Source of the DNA: Lineus longissimus
Lineage: Eukaryota; Nemertea; Pilidiophora; Heteronemertea; Lineidae
DNA length: 64,000 bases
NCBI RefSeq assembly: GCF_910592395.1
Contig: NC_088313.1
Span: 4,282,501 to 4,346,500, forward strand
Direction of reading: 5' to 3'
Shown here: positions 55,330-64,000 of the stretch, one piece after another
Position numbering within the stretch: position 1 is the first letter of the stretch
Layout of the letters: the number at the start of each line of letters is the position of its first letter
Notes under the pieces: model-generated
What the model saw: the letters and a program-made list of their open reading frames with translations, nothing else
Told to the model about the DNA's origin: nothing
The model's database searches: none
Made by a program: the position numbers and the translations under genes

Positions 55330-56325
55330 ATGTCTTTTATAATGCCAAATGTTTCTTCTGTCGCCCCATCTGCAGACAGCACGCTAGAACATGTCGTGGA
55401 TGTCACAGTGTACATCGTGACAGTCGTGCTTCCACCAATGGTCATGGTCGCTGGGCTTTTTGGCAACTTTCTCAGCTTCATCTTAATGAGCAAGAAGAAA
55501 TACGAAAATAGTACGACATGCTTCTACATGCGCTGTATGGCCATCTTTGATTGTCTTTTCATTTACGGCAGAATGTTTCTAATGTATGTCCTTGCTATTG
55601 GTCCTCATCTTTTCGAAAATATGCAAGTTCGGGTGTCGTTTTGTTATTACTATTTCGTGAGTGCTGTTACAGGTTATGTCCTTTCCCCATGGATTCTCGT
55701 CGTGATGGCTCTGGACCGGTTTATTGCGCTGACATGGCCGCTGAAGGCGGCCTTAATCTGCACCATGCGGAGAGCGAAAATTACTGCAGCCGCCATTTTT
55801 GTTTTCGGCGTTATATTCGGTCTGCTGCAGCTTATACGTTTTTGGAACGAACGATACCTATTTTGGGGAATGTGTCCATTAGGCCTGGACCCCCCCTTGG
55901 ACGAAATATTTACGATGATTGAAGGAAGTTTCATTGCTTTCATACCCATCGCAAGCCTCTCGGTTTTCAATATAGGAATCCTAGTCGCCGTGCGTATCAG
56001 TAAACGGAATAAAGCACTGAATAAGTCAACCACTGAAAGTAAGGATTCGTCTTCAATTACATTGGCTACTGTGATTTGCACCAGTGCATTCATAGCTTTC
56101 CAGGTTCCAGATAAAGTTTGCGATTTGTTTTGGGCCAACTGGAAAGAAGAGGCAACTCTACAGATCCAACAGTTGCAGCGTTTGACATTGAACATCACCA
56201 TCTTTCTTGAAACCTTAAACTATTGTCTCAATTCTTATCTCTACGTTTTGGCATGTAAAAGACTGAGAGGGGAGATGATTACTATATTATTTTCACGGCG
56301 CTGCCGTAGGAATCTTGGCATCTGA
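55330..56325 (+). CDS. P3: class A GPCR of the D-R-F family (intact, 331 aa)
   Basis: Predicted plasma-membrane receptor. The short N-terminus has an N-V-S sequon at residue 7. Rough helices are TM1 24-52 (G45-N46), TM2 64-90 (D74), TM3 103-131 (Cys105, D129-R130-F131), TM4 151-169, TM5 196-222, TM6 243-262 and TM7 286-308 with N301-S-Y-L-Y305. Cys182 in ECL2 pairs with Cys105. A basic helix 8 and tail follow. TM6 lacks the CWxP Trp. The style is that of invertebrate peptide or orphan class A receptors; the ligand is unknown. It is clearly a different family from A, B and D (different loops, D-R-F against E-R-L/W). The start at 55330 is the first ATG after the acceptor-like site. P1 and P2 are its broken relatives, so this is the only intact P gene in the window. 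Confidence 0.85.
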   Translation: MSFIMPNVSSVAPSADSTLEHVVDVTVYIVTVVLPPMVMVAGLFGNFLSFILMSKKKYENSTTCFYMRCMAIFDCLFIYGRMFLMYVLAIGPHLFENMQVRVSFCYYYFVSAVTGYVLSPWILVVMALDRFIALTWPLKAALICTMRRAKITAAAIFVFGVIFGLLQLIRFWNERYLFWGMCPLGLDPPLDEIFTMIEGSFIAFIPIASLSVFNIGILVAVRISKRNKALNKSTTESKDSSSITLATVICTSAFIAFQVPDKVCDLFWANWKEEATLQIQQLQRLTLNITIFLETLNYCLNSYLYVLACKRLRGEMITILFSRRCRRNLGI

Positions 56326-58244
56326 TTGATAGGACCAGGTAACCAGGTCAAGGATAACCGTCGAACAACCCCCATCCCCTCTATGTTTTTCTTTATGATG
56401 GTTTTTATTGGCAAGACTCACAAAACCTATTGAATGATATTTTTCGCAATCCTCAGGATGCTATCGGTCCGCGGACGGGATTAACAGAGAGGCGCCCGAA
56501 CCTGCAGGAAATAAGATTATGGATAGTTTACTGATGAACCAGAAGAAGAACAAACGTGATGAATTAAAAAGCCGCCCATTCCTTTAAGTATATACATGTA
56601 TATCCCATTGTGACTGTACATTGTAATCCCAAGCGAGTGGAAGCTGCTGATGGAAGTACACGGACTCGGTTCGTGTTAAAGCAAATTGACGCAGAAAATC
56701 GTCACGAATAGTTCAAGGAATGACCATGTATAATCACATCATTTCATTGATACGCATTCAGTCAACGAGCATTTAGTTGTCAATCACGCTGTCGAAGAAC
56801 CCCGGCGTCCAAGTCCGACAGCTTCCCGTCCTAAGCTTATAATTGTCACGAAATAAAGGCATCACTAAGTGCGAAAATATGTAGGAGTTTTAAACCGGAA
56901 CCAACGTCAATCGCAGAACAATTATCACGTCGGAGCAAATTCATATAGACTGGATAGAGATTTCTGGTGATTTTTCCAAGTGCCCGAGTTTTATTGGGAA
57001 CAGAATCCAGGCCTGGGGTCGCGGGTACTGCGTCCCTTCGCCGTTCATTACGGCTTAGGCCCATCGACCAACATGAAAGCTGTTTCTTTGTGGTCGCTGT
57101 TGAACAAGATTTTCCTGATGTACCGTGACAGTAGAACAATGGGAATTTAGGCCTCGGGGCGAACGGGCTTTAAAGACAATTAATAGACTAGGCCTGCATT
57201 ACGTAATGTTCAACTAACTTCTGAAAGTAACGTAATGTTCAACAGACTTCTGAAAATACACTGTGTATAATAGAAGCTACATGTATTTAGCCGATTTATG
57301 TCCGTCTGTTTCACATTGGCCTTATACACGTAAAATAGGCTTTTTGTAACGGTGCCGGTCTACAGAGTATTTGTAGATGTAAATCCGATGGTAAAGCTAG
57401 CTTGAGGGGCAGGTGCATGACTTGCGGGGACCGGATGTGCCGTTGGTACTTTTACCGCTGAGTCGTCTCCGAGGGTCATTAGGCTGAGCTGCGGATAGCA
57501 ATGCTGGCTAATGTCAGTTGCTATCTCTAAGGGGACTAATAATATGCTTGTTATTGACTGATGTACATCATCTCGACTCCCCAGGTTTTTACAACACATC
57601 AATTTGGGGGGGAGTACAAAACCATGAGAGTCAGTATGATTATGAAGGGGGAATTTAATTTGGCAGCCAACTGCTTAAACTGTCTGCTTGGTCATCGGAT
57701 ACGTCAGCTTTTTTTTAATACGAAGTAGGAGTCTGATGAGGTTTATACGTCTAATAAAAATAACTAAATAATTGCATTGGAAACAGACATTCGTGACACG
57801 ATGCACGAAAACACGAGATGGATATTACCATGATTATATCACACCAGGCACTCCAAGCGCTCTTATAAACAAGATGTCGGAAGAAACTTCAATAACTTTA
57901 CCACATACGTTCAATGAACACTAAAAACGACACTTCCTTCCGAGAACCATCGGACGTGACAGCTTGGTGGAATACGGATCTTGAGCCCACGACACGTTCA
58001 CTCCTAATGTAATATCGATACTGTCTACTCTGGTTTTTGTCAAACCAAGGAGGACCAACAGGGTTTACTTGAACACATTTTTTACATAAAGCTACCTACT
58101 TCGTGACCAAGGAAAGCTTTTGAAAAAAGACAATCGGAATTTCGACATCAACATCTTTTATTTTGTCCTGAGCAATTGAGAACCAGCGCCAACCACAATA
58201 CATGTATACATTTAACTGGGTCGATTCTAGGATTCGTATCATTT
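56326..58244. other. Gene-free stretch after P3
   Basis: To 56569 it belongs to the segmental duplication; after that it is unique. Short frames on both strands (up to 97 codons, minus strand near 57000) show no recognisable motif. No repeats of note. Confidence 0.4.
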
Positions 58245-58302
58245 GGGGATGTAGCTCAGTGGTAGAGCGCTCGCTACGCATGTTCAATCCCCGGAATCTC
58301 CA
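58245..58302 (+). tRNA. Broken tRNA-Ala-like sequence (pseudo-tRNA)
   Basis: ggggatgtagctcagtggta gives an acceptor strand, D-arm and A-box typical of tRNA-Ala. gagcgctcgc and tacgcat form half of an anticodon arm (loop reading CGC). ttcaatccccgg with aatctcca gives a T-loop, 3' T-stem and acceptor strand. The 3' anticodon strand, variable loop and 5' T-stem strand (about 14-15 nt) are missing, and position 33 is A instead of T, so it cannot fold normally. It is a pseudogene or the head of a tRNA-derived SINE. Confidence 0.7.
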
Positions 58303-61300
58303 TGTTTTCATTCTTTTTACCGAAGGCAAGACGTGTGCGATGAGTGACAAATGTATTCTGAAATCGCAGGCATGCACCACCATTTTAGTTAGAACTTGAA
58401 AACCTATAGCAATTAGAACTCCTTAAAAAATAAAGTGAATACCAGTTCAAGGTTGGAAATCTGTTCTCTCGAAAACAAAGAACTGACACACACTTGAAAT
58501 TGGCATTCACTTTGAAGTGATTTCAAGTTCGAGGCAAATGGTAGCACATGAGGTCGATCCATAAGCCAAATTCATACTCGCGGTCGCGCGACTATCGCGA
58601 CCATTCTGTATTGTTATACTGCAGTGGCGCGGAAATTAACAATACAAAACGCGGACCGCGCCAATGGTCGCGTGTCGGAAATATGAATTCGGCTTTAGAA
58701 ATCTTTATACCAAATATGGTAAACCAAGGATGAGAGGAAGACCTGCGTCGATGGGCGATCGACTTCTCATCCTTTGTCTGACTCATATCCGCTCGTGCCT
58801 CATTCAAAGTTTTTCTACAAAGCGATCATGTATAGCTACAATAGGAATGTGCGGCAAAGGAAGGCAGCCTAATTGAAAGGCATCGTTACGGGAAATGCCG
58901 AGGCATGAACGGTAACGCACTCAGAGTAAAAACGTGTCCGTAAATCCCGAGAGGGTAGGTTAGCCTGTGAGAGGGGGAGGTATATACAATCAGGCATTGA
59001 TGCTATCGCCCAAATCGCAGGTCGTCGGCCTGCGTCATATCTGTTCAAGGTACAAGTTTGCCAGTGGCCCATGATTGAAAATAAGATACGTCAGTCAGTC
59101 TTACTGATTTATGAAACGGACATCACTATAGCCAGTAGTTCAAAAGCCTTTTTGCTAAGAGTGAGCCACAATTACAACACTTTCAATCAAAACATCTTGT
59201 GCCACTGTCGATGTAATAGAATTGATTTGATTGTCAAATTTATTGTAAGGACAAAACGATATCCATCCAAAAAACGATCAGGATTTAATGCCAACTATCA
59301 CTGCAACTATGGTTTAATGGCCATATTCATTAATATCATAAAGACAAAATCACACTCATCCAAAAACGATCAGCGTTTTATACGTTTGGCCAAATTCCCC
59401 TGTCCCAGGACTTTTTTCATCACTTTTTCACATGGACTCAATATCTCTTTGCCAATTAACGAAAGAATGCTCCTGTCAAAGACGATCGCTTGTTAATCAA
59501 TAGCTTCTTGCCTTGCTAATGATCACGCGTGGCTCTGTGCATCGCCTAAGGATGGGTGATTCGGTTACTAACAAACATGATGTATAAACATGTAAGCAAT
59601 ATTTTTATAGAATGTTTGTGCCGATTTAGCTGTTTGTCTATTAAACTGGCGGCCATGCGGATGATTGTTTTAGCTTGCATTAAAGCTCAAGTTCAAAATT
59701 CGGCACTTGAACATGTTAAAGTCCGGGGATGACCTCTTGTTTCTCAAAAGACGCGGATCCTTTCATCATCAGCCGAGTCGATTTCGCTTGCCAGATGATT
59801 AGCATGAGCGGGGAAGGAGGTCTTCGGTGTCTAGGCCACTGACCAGCGCTTGTCGCAAAAGGAAACTAGTCATGCACTAATTTGATGAATATGTCATTCA
59901 ACTGGACACCAATTGCGCATCGCCAATTAATCTGATGTGATCGAATTAATTATCAATTGATAGAACTTCCAATAGATGCTGACGGCAACAAAGAGAGGAA
60001 GAGTGAGTCCATTGTATCTACCATATCTTGACATGATAACTAGGCATCAAAGGCGGCCGGAACATCACTCTGACGGTCTAATAAACCATGCATAATCAGA
60101 TATATCAAATCTATCATTTGACATTTCTTTGACAAGTTTTATTTGATAAGTAGATTCCATGAGTTTGGGCAGGGACTTCGAAAAGCAAGGATGTCTTATC
60201 GGGTAATGCAAGTTATTGTACAGTAATTCATCGTATCCGCTTATATCTCCTTGAATATGTTTCATTGCTTTTACCTGTTACTTCTTTATTAGGCTACTTG
60301 TCGCACAAGCTGACACTTTGGAGGTGATGAGACACATGTCTTCAATAATTGCCTAGAGCAGACGACAAGGCTACTCGCTTGTCTTATTTATTGGCTGTAT
60401 GCTAGAATTTGATGATGAAGAGGAGTTCGGCTGATTCTTCCATCTGCTTCAATATAGGTGGCCATATCCGTGTAGAGAACTTGCTATTGATAGTGTAACG
60501 TTTTGGGCTGGCTGCACAGCCGGTGAGTCCTTGCCCTCCCTCAGCCCGATAGAACTGAGGTGGACTTCGTGTGGGAAATGATTAAATTGTGATAAAGCCT
60601 CGTAGTCTGAAGATGAAAATGACTTGAATACTGGATGATGTGTAGATGATACTTTTAATATTTTGAGTAGGAGCTCATCCAAACAGGGGTTCCTCTGTTG
60701 GTGGCTATTCCTGAACTGAGAAACCTTGCACAACCAACAGCTGGCTAGCAACGCCAAAACACATACAAATCAAATCGTGTAGGCCTATGTATATGATGTA
60801 AGAGTTCGATTAGACCTATAATTACATCTTACAAATAGTTGGCCACATGTATGAAAACGTGCATTAATCGTGGTAATACTACATTGACAAAATACTTATA
60901 AAAGAACATCAGAGACTCAAGGCTAGGCAACAATAGTCTGCTATGTGGCTCCGTCTTGAGTTGCAGAAGTAGCCAACAGGTCCACACGCCGTGTCTTCAG
61001 AACTTTTGTCCTCTTGTTGAATATCTCCTTCATCTACTTGAATATTTGATCTTTTTCAAGGAAAATCTTCTAAGCTTAGTATCGCTGCCAACTGTGTGTA
61101 CTTCAAAGGAGGAAAATCTCTAATTAATGTGAGCGATCTGCCGCTAATGAAATTAGGCTCAAAACTTTAAAAAATTTAAAAAATTAACCCGACACTTAAA
61201 AAATTATTAAATTATAAAAAGCTTTACAGTCAATTACTGTTGGTTGACCCCTGTGGAAAAAATGCTGCACCAGTCGAACTTTTAAAAAATTCAAAAAATT

Positions 61301-64000
61301 CAGTTTGACAGTTTCTTTGAGCCTCTAATTTCTTTCAACTGTATAGTCTTAAATGATTAAACGTTTCATACGGGGTTCCTCGATCAAATCATTTTTTCTC
61401 TTAAACCTAGGTCACTTCGCTTACGGACACTAGTCAAAGGACACGAGGCACTACTGGAGCAACCACCAGTTGGCAACTAAAATGATCTCTTTGATGTCAT
61501 TTGCATTAAAGACCTAGTTGAGGTTGTCATGTCTAAGAGTAAAAAACGCTCAATATTGTGGTTTTGCAAGCTTACGTTTTCCGTAAACGACGCGTAAATT
61601 GCTTGCTACGCGTAAGTGAAATTACGATTTAGTCAAAGCCCAGTCTTATACCTTGTGATGAATGGATTCAATTGGAATTTTAGACACTCTTATATGAGTA
61701 TATTACCTATATATTCTCATAATTTCAAGAAGAATGCATAGCGCATATATGTAATTTAGCGGTGGTTAAACTTGAGTGATAGATCAGCCGAACGGGAAAC
61801 CTCACCTCAGTCGATGACGTAATTGCGTCAAGTCCTCTGTCGGCACCAAATTTTGCGTCAGGATGTCGTCAAATCGTAATCGTAAACGTAAAAACCTGCC
61901 TAGCCCAAACTGTTATTGATACATTTAACTTTTCAAATATCATTTTTGTTTCGTGTATTTAACGACCGACGTGATATAAAAAATACAATCAAGTTGGATT
62001 GGGAAAAGTACAATACATGTAATTAAGAAGACCAATATTTTTTTCATACGGATTGGCTGTTTCTATTCTTTTGTGCACGACGATGGCGTTTGCAAGTGTC
62101 AAACAAGTTCCGTGACATTTTAAAAGTTTTTGCTGGCAAGATTTTCGATAAAGATTAATTTTCGCAACGTGTACTCATGAATGTAATTTATCACGACATT
62201 GTTCGGTTTGCCGTAAAGCGTTTATTGAATTTAATTACATCGCTTGATAATCATACTCGCGTATTGTTCGCTCCACTTCTTCCCCTGAAGCGACAATTTA
62301 AAATGCGCTAAAAAGTTTGTATTCAATTTAGGGTTTTTAATACAAAACCGACCCCTTATTTGTTTACCGTCCGACACTACATGTATATCTCAAGGTTACC
62401 TTTATTTGTTGTTTAAAGGTTGTTTATTGGTGTCCAACTCCTCGTTTCTCAGGAGCCAGAACATTTTTGAAGAATACTGCTTTCGCCCGGTGACAAGATT
62501 TAAAAAAACATGAAAATTGAACCAAAATTAAGGTAACTGTATACAAGAGTGCGCTTCAACGTATTTTGTTATACTAGTATCTATCATAATGTATATCAGT
62601 TGTTTTATGAACAGATGTTACTAACGCTGTGTTTGGGGCGATGAAAGGAAAACGCCAGCCGTGCAATTGAAGTTCATGCATGGCAAAAATGACCCGTGAC
62701 CAGCTCTTTGCACTGGTGTCTAAAATTTCATCCCCGAGTTCCTACTCAAGATTTTAGTGACGGGCAGCACAGCAAAACGGCCTCGAATGCTCTTCTTTTA
62801 GCATCTTTAAAAAGCAATAAATCTCTCGACAAAAACGACAAAAGAATTCCCGGACCGTATTTCCCGAGGGTAAATTAGGTTTGGCGACTTTTAATGAATC
62901 GATTCCTTATCTGAAAAATCAATTATTTTAGCCTAAAAGTCTAATATGTAGCGTGAAGGAACCTACTCAACCGATACGAAACATGATTGGTAATTTTCTA
63001 TTCTCCTCTAGAATTACATTTGGAAAACATTCCGGCTTAGTCGTGGTCATCCGCGATTTAAGAACTGAGAATAAAAAATGGCGATGAAATTCTAAAGATT
63101 TATTAGTAAAAACAACTACTCTCGTAGTTTCTACTGTACCAACTGCATGAAACTACTTGTAATTGAAATAGTAATAAAACTGCATGTAACCAACTAGTAG
63201 TAAAAATGAAAGTTTGCTTAAAGGGGAAGACGGTCATAGACGAACAAATAACAGTCAGAAATAGGGGTTAATTTGATTTTCTCTCTGTTGCGTCAAAAAG
63301 TGATCATGAAATCGTTCTAGGAACTCTAGTTATACCTTGGCACGGTGAAAGCTTTTTTCACGGTGCAATCGCCTAATTTGTCGCCTTAATGTTCCTCTGG
63401 GCTAGCCAGTCATATTTTACAAAGGGGTTACGTGCCTTCCACCCGAATCTCAAAGATAATTTTATTGCCATAAAAAGTCGTAGCCTGGAGTACTGCGGAG
63501 AACAAAAGCGGACAAATTGCTACTGTGTCAGATTGCAGAACGGTTTCTCGAGGCAAGGTTTCCCCTTTTCTGGCTGAAGAATTGATTGCCCTTTGATTAT
63601 TGGTCAGATATTCGCACATTGTTCTTTTGTTGTGTCTTCTGCCAGTGCTGGGGATCGGAAAGAACGAAATGATGGTTGCCTAATACTATAAGTCCCCGCG
63701 TGGTGGCGTATATTGGCAACTGGAAATGCAATGCATCATTGTAAAAGGCAGTGTGTCCATGGACGTCCCCGAGCCTCTGCTCATAATATCATTTGTTAGG
63801 CCGGACCATAAGCCACAATGTCATGAAGTGCAAGGCATGAGTCTGTACGCGGCAGGCTATGATAAACAGGTCACTTCCGTTTCTACGTACAGACAAAAAC
63901 CGGAGCGATCGACCAGCCAGATATCACGAGATCTCACAGAGAGGCGCGTGGTTTTACCAGACTGCAAAAGCTATTGTCGACGCTGAGAATTTTGCTTATG
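58303..64000. other. Gene-poor right end
   Basis: No recognised gene on either strand. Contents noted: a palindromic element at 58564-58694; two imperfect 40-bp repeats at 59248-59287 and 59341-59380 inside a 141-codon open frame (59071-59496) that shows no domain; an AT-rich run near 61165-61340; and cttacg/cgtaa inverted words near 61566-61620. The frame at 63726-63986 may continue beyond the window, but nothing identifies it. Confidence 0.4.
58564..58694. mobile_element. 131-bp palindromic MITE-like element
   Basis: It starts AGCCAAATTCATA and ends TATGAATTCGGCT, near-perfect inverses. The pairing continues inward (ggtcgcgcgac, cgcgaccatt, tgtattgtta against their inverses), so almost the whole unit folds on itself. 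Flanking TA/TTA suggests a short target site, but the edge is ambiguous. It has no coding capacity, so it is probably mobilised in trans. Confidence 0.65.

Larger units (their letters stand above)
47319..56569. repeat. Segmental duplication, right copy
   Basis: Counterpart of 28541-40909. It holds the end of B12, C13, D14, the 301-bp repeats and P3, without the 3.1-kb insertion and without a P2 copy. Differences are scattered single bases and small indels (for example ttatttgaaagactcc at 51227 against ttattttgactcc). Confidence 0.9.

Noticed and set aside
59071-59496. 141-codon ORF in the right end
   Set aside because: No recognisable domain; it spans two imperfect repeats and AT-rich text, so it is likely open by chance.
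63726-63986. 86-codon frame at the window end as an exon
   Set aside because: No domain, no clear splice sites and no homology to anything else in the window.

Overview
The window looks like animal genomic DNA, probably from a marine invertebrate. The grounds are long non-coding spacers, dispersed and terminal-repeat mobile elements, a tRNA-derived fragment, splice-site-like signals ahead of single-exon genes, and a lineage-specific expansion of class A (rhodopsin-like) G-protein-coupled receptors (GPCRs). A lophotrochozoan (mollusc, brachiopod or annelid type) fits my impression of the repeats, but the sequence alone does not fix the taxon. All recognisable genes lie on the + strand.

The window is a GPCR cluster built by repeated tandem and segmental duplication. 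The main family (325-326 aa, intronless coding sequence, E-R-L/W at the end of TM3, N-F-L-L-Y in TM7) has 14 copies. They fall into types A, B, C (relic only) and D. Six are intact: A3 at 9341, B4 at 12382, B8 at 27685, D10 at 31009, B12 at 46466 and D14 at 49786. B6 (about 19965-20921) is full length except for its first residues. Seven are pseudogenes: A1, B2, A5, A7, C9, X11 and C13. An unrelated second class A family (P, 331 aa, D-R-F motif) has one intact gene (P3 at 55330) and two broken copies (P1 at 36546, P2 at 41386).

Layout: 1-28.7 kb holds four A+B pairs on a unit that was originally about 7.9 kb. From 28.5 to 40.9 kb there is a block with C9, D10, a 301-bp tandem repeat and P1; P1 is interrupted by a 3.1-kb insertion. 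P2 is a local tandem copy of P1. From 42 to 47.4 kb lie the decayed X11 and the intact mosaic gene B12. From 47.3 to 56.6 kb the C-D-repeat-P block recurs at near identity. From 56.6 kb to the end I see no gene, only a short palindromic element and a broken tRNA-Ala.

The most notable structures are: (1) decayed second copies of the receptor TM6-TM7 end lying 3' of nearly every receptor gene; (2) a composite element with 444-bp terminal repeats that split A7, with a 4-bp target duplication that accounts exactly for the gene length; (3) receptors whose cytoplasmic face is almost invariant while ECL1, ECL2 and the N-terminus differ, as expected for a ligand- or odour-diversifying array; (4) a visible gene-conversion tract in B12; (5) a conserved TATA element about 570 bp upstream of the start in several copies. 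Many A and B type copies also share a splice-acceptor-like signal in the 5' leader.
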